Shown here: positions 36,275-44,479 of the stretch, one piece after another
Layout of the letters: each line of letters begins with the position of its first letter
How positions within the stretch are numbered: the stretch's first letter is position 1
Assembly: GCA_020846715.1 (NCBI GenBank)
Contig: JADLDK010000030.1
Coordinates: 1-64,000 of the forward strand
DNA: 64,000 nucleotides
Direction: 5' to 3'
Origin: Armatimonadota bacterium
Lineage (GTDB): Bacteria > Armatimonadota > UBA5829 > DSUL01
Notes under the pieces: generated by a model
Databases searched by the model: none
What the model was told of the DNA's origin: nothing
The model's input: the letters and a program-made list of their open reading frames with translations, nothing else
Program-made: the position numbers and the translations under genes

Positions 36275-38185
36275 TCAGTTCACCAGCGTAATATGAGCCG
36301 GCACAGTGCGCAGAACGGACGGAGTGACGCTTGTGTCCAGCCTGCCCCGAGCAATCACAAAGTCACCCGTCTGAACTCCATGCCCGGAAGCTGCCACTCT
36401 CAGAGCACGGCCGGAACCGGCGTCCAGCGAGAATCCACTGGAATCACTGCTGATTGCCAGTCCCCAGACTCTGAATAGAAAGCGCGAGCTTGCGGTCGCA
36501 GGAATCTCGCTGAAAGCCAGGCCGTTCACACCTACGATTCGTACATCGTCATAGGTTGCGCTGTTGTCCACTGCCGTCAGTCCGTCCGTATCTGTCGCAA
36601 TGACGCTGACTGAATGTGTTGTGTAGCCTCCACCGGCGCTGATATCGCCCTGCCAGTCCACGCCGTTGTACACAAGCGAGACGCCATCCGCTGTGACCGC
36701 TGATAGACCTTCAATATCTGAAGCAAGCACTGTAACGTGCACAGTGTCACCCTGCGCCACGACTGTCGGGCTGAGCGTCACGCCGGAGATTGTAGGCGGC
36801 GTGTTAGCGGGGCCACTGACGCTAAGGCTCAGGGTGTAGCGTTGCGCGTCGTCAACAGAGCCGGGTGCATCAGAGACTTTGACGAAAAACACTCCTCCGG
36901 CGCCCGGGAGCGCGTAGTTGGACAGTACCTCATCCTGGCCCTTTCCGCTCGAATTCTGAGTCACGAGCAGCGAAGAGCCGTTAGAGTTGTACACCTGGAT
37001 CTGAAGGTCGCTGATGGCTCTTGTGTTGATCGTCGGTGTGTAGCCGCTGGAGCTTCCCACCTGATAGACACTGCCGAGGGGTGAGACTGTGACGTTCAGG
37101 CTGGACCCGGGCGCAACAGTGAACTTGAACCAGTCCTGATCTGCAGCATTTACAGTAGCCAGCGGGTCCGTGGTTAGGGTGGAGGAGCTCAACTGGCCCA
37201 GGTCTGTGGCTTTCGAAGAGGAGTTGTTCGGCTCAAAGGGATCGGCGTAATAGGAAGTTGCGCCGCGGATATCGTCATCCTGGGGGCCATCAAAGCTCAT
37301 TGTCAGCATTGGCTCCATCAGCTTTGTCCCATTTGTTGGATAGACATGCCCCAGCCCGATGCCGTGACCGTGCTCATGGGTCACGGTGTTGCGCAGGTAC
37401 CGGTAATCGTTCGAAGGATTCGCCCACGATTCACTGGTATCAAGCACCATGTCGCCGGTGTTAGGGTAGTAGCAATACGCCAGAACTCCGTAGGCCCCGT
37501 CTAGGTTGTGCCCACCGATGCGGATGTCACCTCGCTGGCCAACGGAGCCTGAGCTGGACGGAAAAGACGCGCCGTCATCCGCAACTTCCACGTACTGGAT
37601 GCCATAGACCGACGCCCACTCTGCAAATGCCTGCGCAAATTTCGCCTTCCACGCGCTTCGCGACCCAAAGGCCGCATCCAGCTTCGCCATCAGATTTGAC
37701 GGCCCCGCGGGATCGCCCGAGCCACTTGGTATGTACAACCCGTCCGGAACAAAGCTGTACGTAAGCGTGAAAGGAGTGTTCTTTGCCACCGTCCCGTTAG
37801 TCGCCGTGTAAGTCCAGCGGTTGCTGGCATTGTAGGCGAGCTGGACGTTGGGGATTGGCAGCTCTTCCAAAATCTGGCGCATTCGCTCCTCAGGCGTGCC
37901 GGGCGCTACACATACAGACAGGCGAGAAGTCTCAATGCACTGAGCTTTTTCCATGTGGTTGAGAACGGCCGCCCTGACGGCCTGCTCAATGGATTCACCC
38001 GGGGAGAGAATAGAAGCGCGCGGTGCGAAGCGGCGCGTCACGCTTTCAAGCGCATCCTCTGGTGCGAAGCTCTGAGCATCTGGTGCGGAGCTCTGAGCTT
38101 CAAAGCCTGCAACCCGCGCGCCGGCCAAAGCCAAAAACCCCGTGGCAACCGCCAATCTCCAGCACCAAGTCGCTTGCTTTGTCAT
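36275..38185 (-). CDS. Secreted matrixin-like (M10) zinc protease with PPC and OB-like C-terminal domains
   Basis: A 636-residue exported protein. ATG 38185 starts a signal peptide (ATWCWRLAVATGFLALAGARVAG). The metzincin motif HEHGHGIGLGH (270-280) supplies three zinc His and the catalytic Glu; the Met-turn is NGTKLMEPMLTMSF. After it come a pre-peptidase C-terminal domain (DPFEPNNSSSKATDLG ... QDWFKFTVAPGSSLNVTVS), a Big/cadherin-like region, and a last domain of about 80 residues (from SRFLFRVWGLAISSD) that resembles the OB-like units in the proteins at 44480 and 53019. -10-like TATACT and GAGGATTGGGAG precede the start. Extracellular proteolysis is likely; the substrate is unknown. Confidence 0.85.
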   Translation of the reverse strand: MTKQATWCWRLAVATGFLALAGARVAGFEAQSSAPDAQSFAPEDALESVTRRFAPRASILSPGESIEQAVRAAVLNHMEKAQCIETSRLSVCVAPGTPEERMRQILEELPIPNVQLAYNASNRWTYTATNGTVAKNTPFTLTYSFVPDGLYIPSGSGDPAGPSNLMAKLDAAFGSRSAWKAKFAQAFAEWASVYGIQYVEVADDGASFPSSSGSVGQRGDIRIGGHNLDGAYGVLAYCYYPNTGDMVLDTSESWANPSNDYRYLRNTVTHEHGHGIGLGHVYPTNGTKLMEPMLTMSFDGPQDDDIRGATSYYADPFEPNNSSSKATDLGQLSSSTLTTDPLATVNAADQDWFKFTVAPGSSLNVTVSPLGSVYQVGSSSGYTPTINTRAISDLQIQVYNSNGSSLLVTQNSSGKGQDEVLSNYALPGAGGVFFVKVSDAPGSVDDAQRYTLSLSVSGPANTPPTISGVTLSPTVVAQGDTVHVTVLASDIEGLSAVTADGVSLVYNGVDWQGDISAGGGYTTHSVSVIATDTDGLTAVDNSATYDDVRIVGVNGLAFSEIPATASSRFLFRVWGLAISSDSSGFSLDAGSGRALRVAASGHGVQTGDFVIARGRLDTSVTPSVLRTVPAHITLVN

Positions 38186-38278
38186 CCCTGCCAAATACTC
38201 CCAATCCTCAGTATATCATTAGTCGTGTTACTAACTGAAGTAGCTTCCGGGCTCCTGTGGGCCACTTGAGCGCACAGC

Positions 38279-39046
38279 CTAGATGATCAACTTCAAAGCA
38301 GCCAGCCCGGCGAGGATGAGCACCGCCGAATCGAACTGCTTCTGTGGAATACGTGGCAGAAGCCATGACCCGCTGAGCGCTCCTGCCGCGATAGCCGGCG
38401 CCACGGCCAGGTCAAACATCAGCGTCTGGTGCGTCATAATCGGTTGACCAGGCTGCAGATGCGTCAGCAGCAGGAAAATGGGCACTTTGGCAAGGTTGAA
38501 AATGAAAAAATAGAGTGCGGTGGTCCCCATAAACTGGTTCTTCCCCAAACCCATTCCGGTCAGGTAGATAGTCATAATCGGGCCAGCTGCGTTGGAGACT
38601 GTTGTCGAAAACCCCGCAAGCGCCCCTGTTGACACGACGCCCGCGCGTGAGTGCGGTGTCAGCCGGTCGCCCCACCTCTTTCTGGCGAGATGAAGCCCCA
38701 GCATTCCCAGCACCATGTACCCGATGACGATGCTCAACACGTCGCGCGTTTTCGTTCTTTCGCCCAGATACAGGAGAAATCCCGCTCCTCCAAGCATGCC
38801 CAGCACCACCCAGGGAACCAGCTCCAACAGCTTGTCCCAACGGGTGTGGCTCCGGTAGCGGGCGACCGCGAAACAGTCAGCGAAGCTGAGCATCGGCAGC
38901 ACCGCGCCCACTGAGAGCCTTCCACCGAATATTCCGGCCATCAGCGGAACGACCAGGATACCGACGCCGGGCACTCCCGTTTTGGAGAAACCGACAAGCA
39001 GCGCCGCCACAATACCAAGAAGCCAGTCGAGCGTTGTTAGATGCAC
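38279..39046 (-). CDS. TauE/SafE (sulfite exporter) family permease
   Basis: A 255-residue protein with about eight membrane helices in two halves. LLGIVAALLVGFSKTGVPGVGILVVPLMA and TGALAGFSTTVSNAAGPIMTIYL are the two repeats of the family signature. Members export or import small sulfur or carboxylate anions; the substrate here is not determinable. The GTG start has no Shine-Dalgarno but a CATAAT box 6 nt upstream, so it may be leaderless. No sulfur-metabolism gene is adjacent. Confidence 0.88.
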   Translation of the reverse strand: MHLTTLDWLLGIVAALLVGFSKTGVPGVGILVVPLMAGIFGGRLSVGAVLPMLSFADCFAVARYRSHTRWDKLLELVPWVVLGMLGGAGFLLYLGERTKTRDVLSIVIGYMVLGMLGLHLARKRWGDRLTPHSRAGVVSTGALAGFSTTVSNAAGPIMTIYLTGMGLGKNQFMGTTALYFFIFNLAKVPIFLLLTHLQPGQPIMTHQTLMFDLAVAPAIAAGALSGSWLLPRIPQKQFDSAVLILAGLAALKLII

Positions 39047-39091
39047 AGCGGAATTATGAGCGCTCAGCGCAACCCCTGTTGCTTGGGCAGG

Positions 39092-40960
39092 TTACAGCAG
39101 CGCTTCCTCCCACAGCCGGTACAGCTCTCTTATGCGTGACTCCAGCTCCTCGTGCTCCGCAAGGATCGCGGCAGAACTCTCGTGATCGGCAAATGTCTCC
39201 GGACGGCTCAGAATACCGGCAAGCTCGGATATTCGCGCCTCAGCGGACTCTATCTCGCGTTCAATTTTCTCAGGTGAAGAGCCTTTCTTCTTGCCGGGAG
39301 CCTGCCGTCGAGTGGGCGGCTTCGCCTTCTTTTTCTGACTCACGCGCGGGCGCAGCGCGTGCGCCTGCTGAGCGTATTCGTCATAGTTGCCCAGAAAAGA
39401 GCGCACGTTGCCGCTCGATATCTCCACAATGCGTGTTGCGATAGAGTTCAGAAGATACCGATCGTGCGAGATCAGAATAACTGTGCCCGAGTAGCTTTGA
39501 AGAGCTTCTCCAAGCGCTTCTCGCGAGTCGATGTCCAGATGGTTTGTGGGTTCGTCGAGGATCAGCAGGTTGGGGCGGCTGACCATCAGCTTTGCCAGCG
39601 CCACGCGATTGCGCTCTCCGCCGCTGAGGGAGGCCATCGCTTTGAACACGTCGTCACCTTTGAACAGAAACTGCGCCAGCATATTGCGCGCCTGAGCAGG
39701 TGTGAGGTCTGCGCTGTCCAGAAGCTCTTCGAGCACACTATTCTCCTCAGAAACCCCGGTCAGGTCCTGTGCAAAATAGCCAGTTTCAACACCACATCCA
39801 AGGCTGACACTTCCAGAGTCCGCAGCTTCCTTCCCGAGGATGATTCTGATGAGGGTCGTTTTGCCGGCTCCGTTTGGACCAACCAGCCCAATTCGCTCGC
39901 CCGCATCAACGCTCAGATCGAGATTGCGGAACAACGGCTCTGCTCCAAAGCTCTTTGTGACCGATTTGAGGTCCAGCACACTTCGCCCGCTGTGTTTGAG
40001 AGGCTCGATGGCGATATTGAGAGTGCTCTTCTGCTTTGGACGCTCCACGCGCTCCATTCTGCCCAGCAGCTTTTCCCGGCCACGCGCCTGCTTGCTGCGC
40101 TGCCCTGCCTTGTAGCGAAGAATGAAATCTTCCATCTTGTGGATTTCTTCCTGCTGTCGTTCGTAGCTCTCTTCCTGCGCGCGTTCCCGTTCCTGCTTGA
40201 GCTTTGCGAAGGCTGTGTAGTTGCCGGGGTAGCTGTGCGCAATGCGTCCCTGAAGATCCACAACTTTTGTCACAACTCTGTCCAGAAAGTAGCGGTCGTG
40301 AGAAACAACCAGCACCGCTCCCGAAAAACCCTGCAGAAACTCTTCCAGCCACTCAGTCGCTTCGATATCCAGGTGATTGGTCGGCTCATCCAGAAGCAGC
40401 GCATCCGGCTTCTGCAGCAACACTCTGGCCAGTGCCGCGCGCGTTTTCTGGCCGCCGCTGAGCACGTTCACGGGCTTGTCCCAGTGCGCCGCGCCTAATC
40501 CGAGCCCCGTGAGGGTCGCCTTGACCTCCGCCTCGAAGGCGTAGCCGCCCAGCCGTTCATATTCGTGTTGAACCTCACCGTACCTGGAAACAAGCGCGTC
40601 CATCTCGTCAGGCTCAGCGCGCGCCATATGTCCCTCGAGATCACGCATTTCCGCCTCCAGACGTCTCACTTCGCTGGATGCTCCGGAGACTGAAGACAAC
40701 AGAGGCTCTTGACCTGTCAGCTCACTGTCCTGCTGCACATAACCGATGGTGGCGCCTGGCAGAACACTCACCGCCCCTGAATCCGGTGTTTCCAGAGCGG
40801 CAATCAGGCGCAGAATTGTCGTCTTGCCCGATCCGTTTGGACCCACCAGCGCCACCTTTTCGGATGTGCCGACGGTGAAAGTCGCTTCGTCCAGCGCCTG
40901 GAAAGCGCCGTAAAACTTGCGGGCTGCATTCAGTGAAATCAGTGCCAAGTCAATCTCCAC
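39092..40960 (-). CDS. ABC-F family ATP-binding protein
   Basis: A soluble twin-ATPase of about 622 residues that acts on ribosomes rather than in transport. Two nucleotide-binding domains are complete: Walker A LVGPNGSGKTT and LVGPNGAGKTT, ABC signatures LSGGQKTRAALARV and LSGGERNRVALAKLM, Walker B ALLLDEPTNHLD and LLILDEPTNHLD. The linker between them is charged and helical (KQERERAQEESYERQQEE), and the C-terminal tail is a Lys-rich stretch plus coiled coil (about 540-622) as in Uup/EttA-like members. The start is uncertain: GTG 40960, 4 nt after a TATAAT box, or TTG 40948 behind a GGAG. The upstream extension to 41002 is unlikely. Confidence 0.9.
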   Translation of the reverse strand: MEIDLALISLNAARKFYGAFQALDEATFTVGTSEKVALVGPNGSGKTTILRLIAALETPDSGAVSVLPGATIGYVQQDSELTGQEPLLSSVSGASSEVRRLEAEMRDLEGHMARAEPDEMDALVSRYGEVQHEYERLGGYAFEAEVKATLTGLGLGAAHWDKPVNVLSGGQKTRAALARVLLQKPDALLLDEPTNHLDIEATEWLEEFLQGFSGAVLVVSHDRYFLDRVVTKVVDLQGRIAHSYPGNYTAFAKLKQERERAQEESYERQQEEIHKMEDFILRYKAGQRSKQARGREKLLGRMERVERPKQKSTLNIAIEPLKHSGRSVLDLKSVTKSFGAEPLFRNLDLSVDAGERIGLVGPNGAGKTTLIRIILGKEAADSGSVSLGCGVETGYFAQDLTGVSEENSVLEELLDSADLTPAQARNMLAQFLFKGDDVFKAMASLSGGERNRVALAKLMVSRPNLLILDEPTNHLDIDSREALGEALQSYSGTVILISHDRYLLNSIATRIVEISSGNVRSFLGNYDEYAQQAHALRPRVSQKKKAKPPTRRQAPGKKKGSSPEKIEREIESAEARISELAGILSRPETFADHESSAAILAEHEELESRIRELYRLWEEALL

Positions 40961-41138
40961 TACAATTATAGAGGCCGCACCGGACAAGCGGCAAAAGCGC
41001 ACGTGTTGTGGTTTGCACAGTGAATTGCCAGTCTCGCGCTCAGACCGCTTGCCGGAAGCGCCGTTACGCCGAGATTGCCTGCGGTTTTGATAGACTGTTT
41101 TGTGCGTTGGAAGGAATGCCTCAGTGAGCTGGTTTGCG

Positions 41139-41167
41139 TTGACACGGCTTCTGTGCGGTGCTAAAAT
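41139..41167 (+). promoter_or_regulatory. Sigma-70 promoter of the tRNA cluster
   Basis: A perfect TTGACA (41139-41144), a 17-nt spacer and TAAAAT (41162-41167). The predicted start, near 41174, is 16 nt before tRNA-Leu. This is the strongest vegetative promoter I see in the window, as expected for stable RNA. Confidence 0.85.
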
Positions 41168-41189
41168 GCGGTCGCTGGAGTCGCGTCCG

Positions 41190-41270
41190 GGGGATGTGGT
41201 GGAACGGTAGACACGCTGTCTTGAGGGGGCAGTGAGGAAACTCGTGAGAGTTCAAATCTCTCCATCCCCA
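41190..41270 (+). tRNA. tRNA-Leu (anticodon GAG)
   Basis: A class II tRNA of 81 nt. The acceptor GGGGATG pairs with CATCCCC (41263-41269); the anticodon stem CTGTC/GGCAG holds the loop TTGAGGG with anticodon GAG, reading CUC/CUU. A long variable arm (TGAG-GAAA-CTCG) and T-arm GAGAG-TTCAAAT-CTCTC are present. The discriminator is A; CCA is not encoded. Confidence 0.95.
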
Positions 41271-41370
41271 TTTTACTGAACTCCAGAAAAACCTGAGTTC
41301 AGTCAGGGGCTTGCCGGACAGGGCGTTTTACCTGCCCGTCGGCCAGGTCAGGCCCTCATTGGCTGTCCGG
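41271..41370 (+). other. Spacer between tRNA-Leu and tRNA-Val with a hairpin
   Basis: Contains a 9-bp inverted repeat ACTGAACTC / GAGTTCAGT (41275-41283 with 41295-41303), with an A-rich loop and no following T-run. It may be a processing stem for the tRNA precursor rather than a terminator. Confidence 0.5.
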
Positions 41371-41442
41371 GGGCGATTGGCGCAGTGGGAGCGCGCCTCG
41401 TTCACACCGAGGAGGTCACTGGTTCAAATCCAGTATCGCCCA
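41371..41442 (+). tRNA. tRNA-Val (anticodon CAC)
   Basis: 72 nt. The acceptor GGGCGAT pairs with ATCGCCC (41435-41441); the anticodon stem CCTCG/CGAGG encloses TTCACAC, anticodon CAC (reads GUG). The T-arm is ACTGG-TTCAAAT-CCAGT. Discriminator A; CCA is not encoded. Confidence 0.95.
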
Positions 41443-41538
41443 TTTTTGTTTTCCGTGGAAGAGCTGAGAGGCGCTGGGCGCCCTTTTGCCGGCCGCGCAG
41501 GTGGCGGTCGAAGCGACGGTGTGAATCTCAGACAGGCT

Positions 41539-41613
41539 GCGGGCGTAGTTCAGTGGTAGAGCGTCTGCTTCCCAAGCAGGATGTCGCGAGTTCGAATCTC
41601 GTCGCCCGCTCCA
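41539..41613 (+). tRNA. tRNA-Gly (anticodon CCC)
   Basis: 75 nt including an encoded CCA (41611-41613). The acceptor GCGGGCG pairs with CGCCCGC; the anticodon loop TTCCCAA gives CCC (reads GGG), with a stem TCTGC/GCAGG that has one T-G pair. It is the only tRNA of the four with an encoded CCA. A hairpin GAGGAGCGC/GCGCTCCTC follows at 41633-41656. Confidence 0.95.
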
Positions 41614-41689
41614 GTTTGTAAGTTTGCTCTTTGAGGAGCGCCCCTGAGCGCTCCTCTGTCTTTGTAAAGAGCGCCTCGCGAAAGATCGA

Positions 41690-41760
41690 GGCGGCGTAGC
41701 CAAGTGGTAAGGCAGGGGACTGCAAATCCTTCATCAGCGGTTCGATTCCGCTCGCCGCCT
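41690..41760 (+). tRNA. tRNA-Cys (anticodon GCA)
   Basis: 71 nt. The acceptor GGCGGCG pairs with CGCCGCC (41753-41759); the anticodon loop CTGCAAA gives GCA; discriminator T60 (U), as required for cysteine identity. The T-arm is AGCGG-TTCGATT-CCGCT. CCA is not encoded; TTTT follows directly and may terminate the cluster. Confidence 0.95.
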
Positions 41761-41861
41761 TTTCTCCCTCAAAACCTCCTCACACCGCAGAGGAACCGGA
41801 AGTCTCTGACTCTAACTCTGCGTCAACGTTTTCGCGCGGGGTCTGCTGAGGAGAGTTGGAC

Positions 41862-43130
41862 ATGACACACGTTTTCAAAAGCGCTCTTTCGCTGGTTTTC
41901 ATCGCTGCGGCGGTTGCTGGCGCGCTCTTACCGGTGCGGGCGTGGGCTGCTCCGGATCCAAAGGCAGACGGCAGCGCGGACGCGTCTTCCGCCATTCAGG
42001 CGAAGCTTGACGCCCTTGCCGGAGACGGCGGAGTTTACAGTCTGCCTGCAGGGCGGTACCGGCTGGACCACGGCATCAGCGTTCCCACCGGAGTTACACT
42101 GGCGGGAACCTGGCAGGCGCCTCACCACGCGGAGGGCAGGAAAGGCACCATTCTGCTTGGCTACGCCGGAAAGGGCAGGGAGGCGGGAGCGCCACTCATC
42201 CACCTGTCGCCCAACAGCACGCTCAAAGGTGTCACCATTTTCTACCCCGAGCAAAAGCTGCCGGATCCGTTCCCTTACCCGTGGACCATTCAGGGCGAAG
42301 GCATGCACGGCAGCGTTATTGACGTGACGCTTGTGAACTGCTACAAAGGCATAGACTTTGGCGACAAGCCAAACGAACTGCACTACATCCGCAACGTTTT
42401 TGGCTGTCCACTGAAGGCCGGTATCCACATCGACCAATGCACAGACATCGGGCGCATTGAGAATGTCCACTTCAATCCGCACTACTGGCAACGCTCCGGC
42501 GAGCCGGGCATCCCCTCCTGGGAGAATCTGCTGAGCTATCTCTTCCACAACCTCATTGCGTTCAGCATCGCCCGTAGCGACTGGGAGTTCATGCAGAACA
42601 CCTTTTCTTTCGGGGCAAAAGTCGGCTACCGCTTCTACTCCAGCAAAGCGGGCGCGTGCAATGGCAACTTTTCAGGAATCGCGGCGGACTGGGCCGAGAC
42701 CGCAGTCCTTGTTGAGCAAACTCAGCCGCCCGGACTGCTCATTACCAACGGTGAGTTTGTCGGCGGGAAAGGCAGCAAAGCGGTCATCGACGTGCGCCCG
42801 TCGCACAGTGGCGTCGTGCAGCTTTCCAACTGCGCCTTCTGGGGTCCCGTGGAGACGAATGTGCGCGTGGATGGGCCGGGCTATGTCAGCCTCAGTCAGT
42901 GCAACTTCGTCAACTGGGACGCAAATAATACAGGCGCCGCGTGTGTTCAGGCTGTCGGCGGTGAGATCAACATCGCGAACTGCATGTTCCGCGAAGACAA
43001 AAGCCAGATTGAGCTTCAGTCCGGTGTCCTCACCGCCACAGTGCTTGGAAACCGCTTCGCCGGCGCCCAGCGCATCCAGAATCAGAGCGCGGGAGATGTC
43101 CAGATCGCCAACAACGTGACGCGTAAATAA
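41862..43130 (+). CDS. Secreted right-handed beta-helix (pectate-lyase-like) protein
   Basis: A 422-residue exported protein. ATG 41862 follows GGAGAG and opens a signal peptide (FKSALSLVFIAAAVAGALLPVRAWA, cut near residue 30). ADGSADASSAIQAKLDALAGDGGVYSLPAGRYRL is the pectate-lyase-3/GH28-type N-terminal cap, and the remainder alternates short beta strands (GVTIFYPEQ, VIDVTLVNCYKGIDFG, GRIENVHFNPHYW, VQLSNCAFWGPVETNVRV, INIANCMFREDKSQIEL) typical of a parallel beta-helix. No pectate lyase Ca-site or GH28 Asp triad is evident, so it may be a carbohydrate-binding or structural member. It follows the tRNA cluster by about 100 nt. Confidence 0.75.
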   Translation: MTHVFKSALSLVFIAAAVAGALLPVRAWAAPDPKADGSADASSAIQAKLDALAGDGGVYSLPAGRYRLDHGISVPTGVTLAGTWQAPHHAEGRKGTILLGYAGKGREAGAPLIHLSPNSTLKGVTIFYPEQKLPDPFPYPWTIQGEGMHGSVIDVTLVNCYKGIDFGDKPNELHYIRNVFGCPLKAGIHIDQCTDIGRIENVHFNPHYWQRSGEPGIPSWENLLSYLFHNLIAFSIARSDWEFMQNTFSFGAKVGYRFYSSKAGACNGNFSGIAADWAETAVLVEQTQPPGLLITNGEFVGGKGSKAVIDVRPSHSGVVQLSNCAFWGPVETNVRVDGPGYVSLSQCNFVNWDANNTGAACVQAVGGEINIANCMFREDKSQIELQSGVLTATVLGNRFAGAQRIQNQSAGDVQIANNVTRK

Positions 43131-43175
43131 CGCGGCTTCCGTCTGTTACGCGGTGTCCACAGACCTCCTTGCCGG

Positions 43176-43970
43176 TCAGTCATACCCGTGCCCGTAGCCG
43201 TCTCTGCTGAACACACCATTTGGTGACACACGCTCGCTGTCGAAGCTGGTGGAGCTGGTCACAAACTGCGCGTGCCCATCAGCGAAAATCACGGTCGCGC
43301 CGCCGGGGTGCCACTGCCTGTACCAATCCGGGACATACCAGTAGCGCGTGCCTGTCGGGTCTTCCTTTGGCCCAGCCCAGGGCATCATCTCATCCCGCAT
43401 TATCCGCGTCTCAGAGGGAAACTCGAACTCGGCGTCCCTGATGATGTGGTGCGGTTTGTTCACCTGCGCGTCGTTCTGGGTGGAGTTGTCCGGGTTGCCT
43501 GGCTGATTCACGATGCTGAAGCAACCTTTAGTGAATCTGTAGCTGGACCCGAATTTTTTGGCGTAGCTTTCAATATTTTGGCCACCGTTGGGGCCGCCGG
43601 TATCGTCAGGACATTCGAAAATGCCCTGGCTTTTCGCATATGGCAGCACCTGCACTTCTACGCCTTTGTGAGGTGTCGTCGTGCAGTACATTTGAAAGAT
43701 AGGCCAGGAGCTGTTGTTGTCATCCACATACATGCGCACGGCAGTGCCCACTTGCCGCGCCTGCGTCAGGCATGTAGCTACCCTTGCCCGTTCTTTGGCG
43801 CTGGTGAATACAGGAAAGAGAATCGCCGCCAGAATAGCGATGATGGCGATGACAACCAGAAGCTCGATGAGCGTGAATCCGTGTTCGTGTTGTATCCCGA
43901 CGTGAGCTGAAGCGCGGCTGTGAGTCTGGTTGCGCGCGCCGCCTGCGTTGCGTCGTCTGAGTGCCCTCAT
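43176..43970 (-). CDS. Type II secretion-like pseudopilin with H-X9-DG C-terminus (DUF1559-like)
   Basis: A 264-residue prepilin-like protein. ATG 43970 has GGAGG 6 nt upstream. After a 30-residue leader the prepilin peptidase site is G-FTLIELLVVIAIIAILAAILF, with the conserved Glu5. The C-terminal part ends with HPGGATVIFADGHAQF, the H-X9-DG motif found in very large families of pseudopilins in Planctomycetes, Armatimonadetes and relatives. The leader is unusually long and charged (RRRNAGGARNQTHSRAS). Upstream on the same strand are an intrinsic terminator, a TPP riboswitch and a promoter, so expression may respond to thiamin status, which is unexpected for this family. Confidence 0.9.
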   Translation of the reverse strand: MRALRRRNAGGARNQTHSRASAHVGIQHEHGFTLIELLVVIAIIAILAAILFPVFTSAKERARVATCLTQARQVGTAVRMYVDDNNSSWPIFQMYCTTTPHKGVEVQVLPYAKSQGIFECPDDTGGPNGGQNIESYAKKFGSSYRFTKGCFSIVNQPGNPDNSTQNDAQVNKPHHIIRDAEFEFPSETRIMRDEMMPWAGPKEDPTGTRYWYVPDWYRQWHPGGATVIFADGHAQFVTSSTSFDSERVSPNGVFSRDGYGHGYD

Positions 43971-44002
43971 GGTGTACCTCCACCGGAGCGGCCACACAAA
44001 CG

Positions 44003-44038
44003 AAAACGCCGCCGACCGGAAACTCCCGGCCCGCGGCG
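44003..44038 (-). terminator. Intrinsic terminator after the TPP aptamer
   Basis: On the minus strand CGCCGC (44038-44033) pairs with GCGGCG (44012-44007), with an inner GGCCGG/CCGGTC stem and a 6-nt loop, followed by TTTTCGTTT. It lies about 73 nt after the aptamer and 33 nt before the pseudopilin ATG. It is well placed to be the expression platform of the riboswitch. Confidence 0.75.
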
Positions 44039-44110
44039 AAACAGACGATCCATTTAGAAGAAGGTCTCAATGAAGAGTGACGGAAGACGCTCCCGCAGCT
44101 CTTCGCTATT

Positions 44111-44203
44111 CCGCTTTCCTACGCCGGCATTATCCGGATCAGGTTCCTGGGGTCGCTCCGTTATTGCGGAGCCTCTCAGCCGGCGAACCGGCTCCCCCAG
44201 CGG
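44111..44203 (-). ncRNA. TPP (thiamin pyrophosphate) riboswitch aptamer
   Basis: Read on the minus strand. P1 is CCGCT (44203-44199) with AGCGG (44115-44111); P2 is CTGGGG (44200-44195) with CCCCAG (44152-44147). A hairpin GCCGG-TTCG-CCGGC leads into the invariant CTGAGA (44179-44174); P3a is GCTCCG-CAATAA-CGGAGC. The 3' half contains the second invariant block ACCTGATCCGGATAATGCCGGCGTAGG (44144-44118), including the CCGG-ATAATG-CCGG P5 stem. All THI-box elements are in order. The only gene downstream on this strand is the pseudopilin at 43176-43970; no thiamin gene is in the window. Confidence 0.93.
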
Positions 44204-44296
44204 TGACATCTCGCAGTCGGCATGCGGCGTGCGCCGCCCCGTTGCTGTTCAACGTACCTGCCGCGAGCCATTGGCTCGCTGGCAAGTCCCAACTTC

Positions 44297-44325
44297 ACTA
44301 TACCCATCCTGACCTCCATTCGCAA
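44297..44325 (-). promoter_or_regulatory. Promoter of the TPP riboswitch transcript
   Basis: On the minus strand TTGCGA (44325-44320), a 17-nt spacer and TATAGT (44302-44297). The predicted start near 44290 gives a leader of about 320 nt: a hairpin GCGAGCC-AAT-GGCTCGC, then the aptamer, then the terminator, then the pseudopilin. Confidence 0.6.
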
Positions 44326-44395
44326 CCAAACCTCGCCTTTGCCGCGCCACACATGCTGCAATCGACGTGCGCTGCTTGGAAAACTCCAGTTATTC

Positions 44396-44424
44396 TTGAC
44401 AGACCACCGATAGTAATGTAGCTT
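44396..44424 (+). promoter_or_regulatory. Promoter of the beta-propeller protein gene
   Basis: TTGACA (44396-44401), a 17-nt spacer and TAGCTT (44419-44424), predicting a start near 44431, about 50 nt before the ATG at 44480. It is divergent from the riboswitch promoter. Confidence 0.55.
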
Positions 44425-44479
44425 AGAGAATAACCTCTCATAATTCCGCGCTATCTGGCTCGAGTAATGTTGGTCTAAT

